A DNA stretch of 6,952 bases, taken from contig CAMLUY010000053.1 in NCBI GenBank assembly GCA_946487985.1, positions 1 to 6,952 on the forward strand, given 5' to 3'. Source of the DNA: an uncultured Clostridia bacterium. Its GTDB lineage: Bacteria > Bacillota > Clostridia > Christensenellales > UBA1242. Position 1 is the first letter of the stretch. Every line of letters starts with the position of its first letter. The notes below the pieces were generated by a model that was not told where the DNA came from, ran no database searches, and saw only the letters and a list, made by a program, of their open reading frames with translations. This document shows, piece by piece, positions 1 through 5,264 of the stretch. The position numbers and the translations under genes are program-made.

Positions 1-680
1 TCTATGCACATCAAATATTCTTCAACAGTTTTGGGAAATGGATTTTTCTCAAAATTGCCATTTCCTATCCAAAATATCACACAAGAATAATCATCATTAA
101 CCAAATCTTGTAAATAAAAATAATCCACATACCCTTTAAAATCAACAAATAAATCAAAAAAAGATTTATTCTTTAATAATGTATCATAAAGTGGAGATTT
201 TTCGTTATTGTAAAATTTTCTAATGCATTCTAAAGTCAAATCAAATCTATCTCTTATAAAAGGATTACAACCCCTAGACTGATTGATACTACCTTGCATC
301 TTGGGAAATATTATTGAACCACCCAATGTATAAGATTTTCTAGTATAATTTTCCATAAAATCTTTATAATTTGGCAAATAATTCATGACTTGTTTTATCA
401 TGAAACGATATTTTTCGTATCTAAAACTAGCAATTATTGAATCACTCCCAAACCTAAAACCATTCCAAGTTAAATAATTTGCGCCATATCCTTCGGTCAG
501 GTTCATAAATTCACCATTTGGTAATTGTTTACTCCAAACAATTTTATGATACTTTTTAAGTGTTTTACTTTCAGAATCAGGGTCTACAAAAACACCACCC
601 ATTTCATCATTCCAATAAGTTTCCCAAAAATATGGAGTATCTGTTGTAAAATCAAAATTTATATCAAAAGTGTTTTTCAT
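1..680 (-). CDS. DUF6994-like protein of unknown function, 3' end cut by window edge
   Basis: Reading leftwards from an ATG at 680, the frame stays open for 226 codons to the window edge, so only the C-terminus is missing, probably by a few tens of residues. From memory of the family, the protein resembles DUF6994 proteins: an N-terminal FDFTTDTP segment (residues 10-17), YHKIVWSKQLPNGE (44-57), a core with YTLGGSIIFP (117-126) and RDRFDLTLECIRKFY (143-157), and FVDFKGYVDYFYLQDLV (178-194). No signal peptide or membrane segment is seen, so it is probably cytoplasmic. The family's function is unknown and no catalytic residue can be named. Codon use is far more AT-rich than in the genes to the right: positions 121-180 count 11 G+C in 60, against 33 in 60 at 3241-3300. 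That suggests acquired or accessory DNA. No Shine-Dalgarno is visible before the ATG; a -10 box sits six bases upstream. The reading frame is certain, the family assignment fairly so. Confidence 0.8.
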   Translation of the reverse strand, partial: MKNTFDINFDFTTDTPYFWETYWNDEMGGVFVDPDSESKTLKKYHKIVWSKQLPNGEFMNLTEGYGANYLTWNGFRFGSDSIIASFRYEKYRFMIKQVMNYLPNYKDFMENYTRKSYTLGGSIIFPKMQGSINQSRGCNPFIRDRFDLTLECIRKFYNNEKSPLYDTLLKNKSFFDLFVDFKGYVDYFYLQDLVNDDYSCVIFWIGNGNFEKNPFPKTVEEYLMCI

Positions 681-686
681 ATTTAT

Positions 687-692
687 ATTATA
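687..692 (-). promoter_or_regulatory. Extended -10 box (TGTTATAAT) immediately before the DUF6994-like gene
   Basis: On the minus strand a perfect TATAAT is preceded by TG plus one base, the extended -10 pattern. It ends six bases before the ATG at 680. Transcription would start about seven bases downstream, at or next to the A of the ATG, giving a leaderless or nearly leaderless mRNA. No good -35 hexamer lies 16-18 bases upstream, which fits an extended -10 promoter. The local sequence is AT-rich, so a chance match is possible. Confidence 0.5.
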
Positions 693-755
693 ACATAGAT
701 TTGTAAAATTTTTATAATTAATACTAAAATAATTTAAATTTTAATTTGGCAGTTA

Positions 756-814
756 GACGTGTGCTTGTCTTGATACAAGTGTTCTCGCTTCGCTCGAACA
801 GACAAGCACACGTC
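756..814. repeat. Long hairpin H1: 15-bp perfect inverted repeat
   Basis: GACGTGTGCTTGTCT (756-770) is exactly complementary to 800-814. The 29-base interval contains a second, smaller stem, TGTTC (780-784) with GAACA (796-800; the last base is shared with the outer stem), capped by GCTTCGC (787-793). No T-run follows either arm directly, so it is less terminator-like than its neighbour at 835-879. It may be a dispersed palindromic element, an RNA structure in the transcript upstream of the DUF6994-like gene, or a processing site. The sequence alone does not decide which. Confidence 0.75.
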
Positions 815-834
815 AATTATTTAAATAAAGCAGA

Positions 835-879
835 CAAAAAGCGAAAGTGTTGGTAAACGTAACACACTTTCGCTTTTTG
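835..879. terminator. Bidirectional intrinsic-terminator-like hairpin (16-bp stem)
   Basis: Bases 835-850 (CAAAAAGCGAAAGTGT) pair perfectly with 864-879 around a 13-base loop. The GC-containing core GCGAAAGTGT/ACACTTTCGC is flanked by five A on one side and five T on the other, so a U-tract follows the stem in either direction of transcription. It lies 350 bases downstream of tmk and would stop leftward transcription before the DUF6994-like gene. No rightward gene is seen that would need it. Confidence 0.7.
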
Positions 880-912
880 CTGTTCTGTACATTGGCTAAT
901 TTATTCCATGGT

Positions 913-1049
913 GTACTTGACAAGAGTCTCTGGAATGAGTTTTTCTTTTGCTGGTTAAGACAGAGAAACGATATTTGTGTTTATGGCTTCGCCTTTTTCG
1001 TTTCTCTGCCTTTTTATATTGTGTTTTCATTTCTTCTCTTTTCAAGTAC
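913..1049. repeat. Large nested hairpin H3
   Basis: The outer arms GTACTTGA (913-920) and TCAAGTAC (1042-1049) pair perfectly. After one mismatch they continue with AAGAG (922-926) against CTCTT (1036-1040). Inside lies a separate 11-bp stem, CAGAGAAACGA (961-971) with 998-1008, extended by three pairs beyond a mismatch (957-959 with 1010-1012). At its tip is a small GGC-TTC-GCC hairpin (985-993). The inner stem is followed on the plus strand by CCTTTTTAT and so could terminate rightward transcription. The nested design resembles a structured RNA or a palindromic repeat; no known class is recognised. Confidence 0.6.
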
Positions 1050-1227
1050 CTTTCACGGCATAAAGTAGCAAGAAAAAAGAGACTAGATATTTTTTAATTC
1101 TCTAATTATTACACTAGTTTCAAAAGTGCTAGGCCAAGCTACGATTTTTTTAATCTTTTTTGATTAATCAAGTTTTTATAAGAATTTCCGACAAACTGAT
1201 TTATTTAAAACTTCAATTACAAAGGCG
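1050..1227. other. AT-rich spacer downstream of tmk, no gene seen
   Basis: No credible coding frame or RNA gene is visible here. The only structures are a weak stem GAGACTAG (1079-1086) with CTAGTTTC (1114-1121), which needs one G-U pair and a 27-base loop, and a perfect 12-base palindrome TTGATTAATCAA (1160-1171). The T-runs at 1145-1151 and 1155-1161 are not attached to a strong stem. With the three hairpins to its left it completes the 547-base gene-free stretch 681-1227. Confidence 0.6.
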
Positions 1228-1875
1228 TTATATTTTGAATTGTTGTGGCAATTTATGAGATAAAATGTCGATGATCTCATTTGAAATTTCCTGTGGCGTT
1301 TTTGTGCCGTCTATAATCACAAAGCGGCCGCTCTCTTTTTTAGAAATGAAGTCATATCCGTCCTGTACTTTCTTGTAAAAATCCAGCCCTTCTTTTTCAA
1401 TTCTGTCAAGATTGCCAAGATTTTGCTTTCTTTTGATTGCAATTTCAGGGGCAACCTTCAAATAGATTGTAAGGTCTGGCTTGACCGACCCAATAGTCAT
1501 TTCAGTCAAATCAAGAATGCCTTGCTCGCTCATGATTCCACGGGCCCCGCCTTGATATGCAATAGTCGAGTCGTAAAACCTGTCCGCAATGACTACTTTG
1601 CCTTGTTCAAGCGCGGGCAGAATACGCTTTTGCACATCTTCAACCCTTGCCGCGCAATAAAGCAGAAGCTCTGTCATTGGCAAAGGCGGGTCAATTTCAT
1701 AGTTCAAAAGCAGACGTCGAATCTCCTCGGTCAGGGGAGTGCCACCAGGCTCGCGCACAAACAGGAAGTCATCAGTTTCGAGATTCTTTTCTATGTACTG
1801 GCGAAGCATGCTGATTTGCAACGATTTGCCAGCAGCTTCGCCACCTTCAAACGAAATAAAATATCCTTTGTTCAT
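1228..1875 (-). CDS. tmk: Thymidylate kinase (dTMP kinase)
   Basis: A cytosolic enzyme that phosphorylates dTMP to dTDP with ATP, an essential step in dTTP supply. At 215 residues it has the usual family length and every diagnostic motif. These are a P-loop FEGGEAAGKS (residues 9-18), the dTMP-binding REPGG (41-45), CAAR (74-77), the DR motif in ADRFYDSTIAYQGGARG (97-113) and a LID region with RIEKEGLDFYKKVQDGY (158-174). The P-loop lacks an internal Arg while the LID is basic, which is the bacterial type II pattern. Leu19 stands where a Thr often follows the P-loop Ser/Thr. The start is well supported: AAGGTGG ends four bases before the ATG and overlaps the TAA of the preceding oxidoreductase gene. 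The two genes are therefore probably co-transcribed and translationally coupled, driven from the promoter at 3038-3066. No terminator follows directly; the nearest candidates are the hairpins at 835-1049. Confidence 0.96.
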   Translation of the reverse strand: MNKGYFISFEGGEAAGKSLQISMLRQYIEKNLETDDFLFVREPGGTPLTEEIRRLLLNYEIDPPLPMTELLLYCAARVEDVQKRILPALEQGKVVIADRFYDSTIAYQGGARGIMSEQGILDLTEMTIGSVKPDLTIYLKVAPEIAIKRKQNLGNLDRIEKEGLDFYKKVQDGYDFISKKESGRFVIIDGTKTPQEISNEIIDILSHKLPQQFKI

Positions 1876-1879
1876 TTTT

Positions 1880-1886
1880 CCACCTT
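1880..1886 (-). promoter_or_regulatory. Ribosome binding site of tmk overlapping the upstream stop codon
   Basis: On the minus strand AAGGTGG lies four bases before the tmk ATG and shares its first two bases with the TAA stop (1885-1887) of the upstream gene. Ribosomes finishing the oxidoreductase are placed to re-initiate on tmk. Confidence 0.75.
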
Positions 1887-3018
1887 AGTCTTGGCACGAA
1901 CAATTTTCATGGTGACAATGACAATCATCATCACAGTCAACTATTTCGATATACTTGTCAAGATTTTGTGCTTTGTAAATGTTTTCTGGCATTTTGTCAG
2001 TTGTTGTATATCCTGACTCAGCAACAAGCACCTCAACAATTCGGTTGATTGCGCTTGCACAAGTCAACTCAACGGTCGATGGACTTTCGATTACTACACG
2101 TGTGTTTGGTTCGCCTTCAATTGTCCAGTCATTGCAATCAAACTCGTCACTGTCATAAACTTTGCCAATGCATTCAGACACGATTGTGATGCCTTCCTTG
2201 GTCTCAGTAGTCACAACAGCACTCATACCTGTGCAGTGCCCTTTTGGTATAGTCATGCCAAGAGTTGTGCTGTGAATGTCGCGCTTTGCAATCTGAGGCA
2301 CTGTTTTTTGTGATTGGCGTGTCACATGAAGCCCCAGCTTTGAGCACAGCCAGCCGTTTACATTCCACATATAGCTTGGCGAGTACTTGCCTGCATTGAT
2401 GATTTTCTTTCGCTCTTCATCAGAAATCTCATCAACAGACGCGATTTCTTTTTGAAACTCTTTTTCGCTCAATCCTGCACCATGAACGCGTGCAAGAGAA
2501 ATGCCATAGTCCTCTACATTATAGCTTGACTTGCCGCGAATTGTAGTAATCTTGTGTGTCGCGCCAGCAAGCACGCTGATCAGGTTGCCCCAGAAAACGT
2601 CTTGATATCCGCTTCCGCATACCGTGCAGCCATTTTCTTTTGCAATCTTGTCAATCTTTTTGGCAAGCTTTGGATTTGAGTTCTGTGCATAGAATGCCTC
2701 TTCGCATGTGGAAATCACATTGACTCCGTTCTTTGCGCAAATCTCATATGCAGGATAGTTTTCTGCAAATATGCTTGTGGTCGTAACAATGGCAACGTCA
2801 ACGTTGTGAGTTTTCAAAAATTGGTCAAGCTTGTCCGCATGCTGAATTTTTACATTCAACGGCTTGTCCCAACCGATAATCTCAGAAATGTCTTTGCCAA
2901 CCTTGCTTTCATCAATATCGAAAGCTCCCACAATTTTTACGCCTTTCTCGATGGCGTAGCGCATTGTGTATACGCTCATTTTGCCGCAGCCATACTGTAC
3001 CATGGTAATTTTTCTCAT
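1885..3018 (-). CDS. DapB-like NAD(P)-dependent oxidoreductase with Cys/His-rich C-terminal tail
   Basis: A 377-residue protein with an N-terminal Rossmann fold: VQYGCGKMS (residues 7-15) as dinucleotide loop, then an acidic residue after strand two (GAFDID, Asp34), which favours NAD(H). It resembles clostridial proteins annotated as dihydrodipicolinate reductase-like or amine dehydrogenases, the family that includes 2,4-diaminopentanoate dehydrogenase. Conserved-looking segments are STCEEAFY (103-110), CGSGYQDVFWGN (134-145), GKSSYNVEDYG (162-172), PSYMWNVNGWLCS (214-226) and IPKGHCTGMSAVVTTET (257-273). The DapB histidine motif and the KxDxPSGT signature are absent, so it is unlikely to be the lysine-pathway DapB; the substrate is unknown. 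The last 17 residues (361-377) hold five Cys and three His among acidic residues, a probable metal-binding extension. The start at 3018 is chosen because AGGAGGAG lies five bases upstream and the promoter lies inside the longer frame that reaches 3090. It is followed nine bases later by tmk. Confidence 0.85.
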   Translation of the reverse strand: MRKITMVQYGCGKMSVYTMRYAIEKGVKIVGAFDIDESKVGKDISEIIGWDKPLNVKIQHADKLDQFLKTHNVDVAIVTTTSIFAENYPAYEICAKNGVNVISTCEEAFYAQNSNPKLAKKIDKIAKENGCTVCGSGYQDVFWGNLISVLAGATHKITTIRGKSSYNVEDYGISLARVHGAGLSEKEFQKEIASVDEISDEERKKIINAGKYSPSYMWNVNGWLCSKLGLHVTRQSQKTVPQIAKRDIHSTTLGMTIPKGHCTGMSAVVTTETKEGITIVSECIGKVYDSDEFDCNDWTIEGEPNTRVVIESPSTVELTCASAINRIVEVLVAESGYTTTDKMPENIYKAQNLDKYIEIVDCDDDCHCHHENCSCQD

Positions 3019-3023
3019 TTTAT

Positions 3024-3031
3024 CTCCTCCT
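3024..3031 (-). promoter_or_regulatory. Strong Shine-Dalgarno (AGGAGGAG) fixing the oxidoreductase start
   Basis: AGGAGGAG sits five bases before the ATG at 3018. Together with the -10 box at 3038-3043 it excludes the longer in-frame start at 3090, whose extra 24 codons would lie across the promoter. Confidence 0.9.
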
Positions 3032-3037
3032 AAAATC

Positions 3038-3066
3038 AGTATACCAATAAAAACTATTATTGACAA
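3038..3066 (-). promoter_or_regulatory. Sigma-A-type promoter of the oxidoreductase-tmk unit
   Basis: The minus strand has TTGTCA (-35, 3061-3066), a 17-base spacer and TATACT (-10, 3038-3043), which is close to consensus at ideal spacing. Transcription would begin near 3031, giving a very short leader that starts at the Shine-Dalgarno. A second TTTGTCAA copy lies 12 bases further upstream (TTGTCA at 3073-3078); it could be an alternative -35 or an operator half-site. The promoter lies in the 80-base gap after uvrC, so the downstream pair can be expressed independently of uvrC. Confidence 0.75.
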
Positions 3067-3098
3067 ACAATTTGACAAAAATTCATCCAAAAAACTTT

Positions 3099-4937
3099 TT
3101 ACTCTTCTGGCGCATAGGCAATAGGGTTGTCTTCAAAATATTTGTGAATCTGTACGGCCAAGGTTCTGTTAATTCCAGGCACGGTCTGTAAAAGGTCAAT
3201 GTCGGCCTTTGCTACTTCTTCACTGCTGCCAAAAGCAGAAAGCAGGGCATCTCGCTTTTTTGGGCCAACGCCAGGAATCTCATCAAGCGTGGTTCTGGTC
3301 TGCTTTGACGTACGAATGTTTCGGTGATATGTTATTGCAAACCTGTGCGCCTCATCTCTTATTCTTTGAATCAGTTTCAGTTCAGCACTGGCAACTTTCA
3401 ACAGGACAGGCTGGGGATTGTTGGGGAAAAATACTTCTTCAATCCTCTTTGCCAAGGAGATCATCTGAATCTCTTTTTCAAGCCCAAATTCCTGCAAAAT
3501 TTCATAGCATGATGAAAGCTGCCCCTTGCCACCATCAATGATCATCAAATTAGGCTTCTCACTGAAACTTTCGCCATTCTGTTCAATATATCTTTTCAAT
3601 CGCCGTGTAATTGCTTCTCTCAACGATGCAAAGTCGTTCGAACCCTTAACCGTCTTGATTTTGAACTTTCGATAGTCCTTCTTGCTTGGCTCACCATTCT
3701 TGAAAACCACCATTGAGCAGACTTTGTTTGTACCGCTGATGTTTGAAATATCATAGCACTCCATTCGCACAGGCAGCTCTGTGAGCCCCAACTTTTCTTG
3801 CAGCGCTTTCATTGCGCCAATGGTATTGTTGTACCTCAGCCGCTCTTTTTCAATATGTTTTGTCAAATACTCCTTGGCGTTTTCCATTGCCATGTCCAAG
3901 AGATTTTTGTTTATGCCATGCGGATTGGTGATTATATTGACCTTTTTGCCAAATACATCGTAAAGGAGGTCTTTGTCCTCAATGTCGTGCGATAAAATAA
4001 GCTCATTCGGCACAAGCAAATTTTGATAGTACTGCACGATAAAATTGAACAGCGTCTGTCCTTCTTCAAGCTCGGCATCAAGGCAAGGATATGAAATAAT
4101 GCCCAAAATTTTGCCACCACGTACAACCATATTTGTGATTACACCGCTCAGCCCGTCAGTGTAGTATGCAAAAATATCCTTGCTGACATCTTTTGGCAGA
4201 TTTGCAACTACACGCTGTTTCAGCTTTGCTACCATCTTCAATCTGTCGCGCAATATTATTGCATTTTCAAAGTTTTCGTTCTGAGCGGCCTGCTCCATCT
4301 TCTTGGTCAAAATCTCTTCGATTTCCTCATCATTGCCGCTCAAAAAGTTGATTGCCTTGTCAAGTTCTTTGCGATAATCTGCAACATTAATTCGCTTGGT
4401 ACACGGCGCACTGCACAGCCCAAGCGAATAGTTCAAACACTCGCGTTTCGCCATTGAGGTGGCGGTGATTTTATTGTTGCATGTCCTGATTTTAAAGGCA
4501 GAGTTGATAACCTTGACAATTTCGCGAGCATCAAGCCCAGCAAAATATGGGCCAAAATATTTCGCTCCGTCTTTTTTCACCTTGCGAACAATCTCAAATT
4601 TTGGAAATGGCTGCGTCATGTCTACCTTGATGTATGGGAACTGCTTGCCGTCTTTCAATAAAATGTTGTAAAATGGCTGATACTTTTTGATTAAATTGCT
4701 TTCAAGTGCCAGCGCGTCCATTTCTGACATAGTGATGAAATAGTCAAAGTCATCAACATTGTCTACCATTGCTTGGACTTTGCTTGGCTTTGGAGAGTTG
4801 CGAAAATATTGGCTGACACGATTTTTCAAATTCTTTGCTTTGCCAACATATATTACATTTCCGCTTTCATCACGCATCACATATACGCCAGGTTTTGTCG
4901 TCAGCTGCCTGAGTTTATCCTTTATCCTTTCATTCAT
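3099..4937 (-). CDS. uvrC: UvrABC system protein C (excinuclease ABC subunit C)
   Basis: UvrC makes both incisions around a lesion once UvrA and UvrB have located it, in cytosolic nucleotide-excision repair. At 612 residues it has the family length and full domain order. The N-terminal GIY-YIG nuclease (GVY 17-19, YVG 30-32, Arg40) makes the 3' cut. A four-Cys cluster follows (Cys153, 167, 175, 179), matching in spacing the iron-sulphur ligands known in E. coli UvrC. Next are a UVR helix pair for UvrB contact (about 202-240), an RNase H-like domain for the 5' cut with ECYDIS (Asp396), IDGGKGQ (Asp468) and RDEAHRF (His531), and tandem helix-hairpin-helix motifs (about 550-600). The start MNERIKDKLRQL is chosen because it matches family N-termini. 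Upstream in-frame ATG (4961) and TTG (4964) codons lie within the promoter and lack a Shine-Dalgarno. No ribosome site precedes 4937; the -10 box ends six bases upstream, suggesting a leaderless message. No clear terminator follows. Confidence 0.96.
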   Translation of the reverse strand: MNERIKDKLRQLTTKPGVYVMRDESGNVIYVGKAKNLKNRVSQYFRNSPKPSKVQAMVDNVDDFDYFITMSEMDALALESNLIKKYQPFYNILLKDGKQFPYIKVDMTQPFPKFEIVRKVKKDGAKYFGPYFAGLDAREIVKVINSAFKIRTCNNKITATSMAKRECLNYSLGLCSAPCTKRINVADYRKELDKAINFLSGNDEEIEEILTKKMEQAAQNENFENAIILRDRLKMVAKLKQRVVANLPKDVSKDIFAYYTDGLSGVITNMVVRGGKILGIISYPCLDAELEEGQTLFNFIVQYYQNLLVPNELILSHDIEDKDLLYDVFGKKVNIITNPHGINKNLLDMAMENAKEYLTKHIEKERLRYNNTIGAMKALQEKLGLTELPVRMECYDISNISGTNKVCSMVVFKNGEPSKKDYRKFKIKTVKGSNDFASLREAITRRLKRYIEQNGESFSEKPNLMIIDGGKGQLSSCYEILQEFGLEKEIQMISLAKRIEEVFFPNNPQPVLLKVASAELKLIQRIRDEAHRFAITYHRNIRTSKQTRTTLDEIPGVGPKKRDALLSAFGSSEEVAKADIDLLQTVPGINRTLAVQIHKYFEDNPIAYAPEE

Positions 4938-4943
4938 GTTTAT

Positions 4944-4972
4944 ATTATAAACCTTTTTCATCAATATTACAA
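4944..4972 (-). promoter_or_regulatory. Probable uvrC promoter, placed for a leaderless start
   Basis: A perfect TATAAT (-10, 4944-4949) is preceded after 17 bases by TTGTAA (-35, 4967-4972, four of six consensus bases). The -10 ends six bases before the chosen ATG, so transcription would start at or beside the start codon. The block TTATAATATAAAC-ATG nearly duplicates that at the DUF6994-like gene (TTATAATATAAAT-ATG). Confidence 0.55.
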
Positions 4973-4980
4973 ATCAATTT

Positions 4981-5127
4981 TTATTCTTGGTCAGCACTGC
5001 AACTGCGCTTTTTTGCAGGACGCTCAAACGACAGAAGTCGAATATTCGTATATTTTTTCTCTTTTAAAGCTAATGAATAATTTGCTAACAACAACAGATG
5101 TTGATGGTTACAAAAGTACCCGGCCAT
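4981..5127 (-). CDS. Possible small protein, 48 aa, unrecognised
   Basis: A 48-codon frame runs from an ATG at 5127 to a TAA at 4981-4983, in the gap between the hisS terminator and uvrC. GGAGAT lies 12 bases before the ATG, a long but tolerable spacing. A perfect TATAAT (5162-5167) lies further up without a good -35. The product begins MAGYFCNHQHLLLLANY, has a short hydrophobic run at residues 11-14 and a basic C-terminal half ending ERPAKKRSCSADQE. There is no clear signal peptide or membrane helix. It matches no family known to me. The frame also contains a perfect 10-base palindrome CGAATATTCG (5039-5048). It may be a real small gene, a leader peptide ahead of uvrC (43-base gap) or a chance frame; 48 open codons in AT-rich DNA is only mildly surprising. 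Confidence 0.25.
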   Translation of the reverse strand: MAGYFCNHQHLLLLANYSLALKEKKYTNIRLLSFERPAKKRSCSADQE

Positions 5128-5179
5128 TTAATATTTTATCTCCGAGTAGCCATTGACAAAGATTATATAGAAAAGCAAC

Positions 5180-5209
5180 AAAAAATCTTCCACAAATGCA
5201 TGGAAGATT
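5180..5209 (-). terminator. Intrinsic terminator of hisS
   Basis: On the minus strand AATCTTCCA (5201-5209) pairs with TGGAAGATT (5184-5192) around an eight-base loop. The stem runs into a tract of six T (5185-5180). It lies 55 bases past the hisS stop, the expected place for a rho-independent terminator, and separates hisS from uvrC. Confidence 0.85.
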
Positions 5210-5264
5210 CATACTACTATTTTAAGTAGAGTTTGCAAAGTAAAAAGTCACCTTTATTTTTTTA

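Noticed and set aside
750..820. Integron attC-like site (GTTAGAC next to the H1 stem)
   Set aside because: The matching RYYYAAC partner at the other end is absent, as are the imperfect stem with extrahelical bases and any integrase.
847..1068. Rightward 73-codon frame in the hairpin region
   Set aside because: It begins with GTG inside the arm of a terminator-like hairpin and runs through H3, with no ribosome site. The Phe/Leu-rich composition reflects T-rich DNA rather than a membrane protein.
1423..2016. Rightward 197-codon frame across tmk and the oxidoreductase 3' end
   Set aside because: Antisense to two clearly recognisable genes and without family resemblance; it is a shadow of their codon pattern.
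3019..3090. Longer N-terminus (24 extra codons) for the oxidoreductase
   Set aside because: The extra codons span the -35, spacer and -10, and the perfect AGGAGGAG belongs to the ATG at 3018.
4938..4964. Upstream TTG/ATG starts of uvrC
   Set aside because: They lack a ribosome site, lie between the -35 and -10 boxes, and add residues not found before MNER/MNxR-type starts of UvrC.
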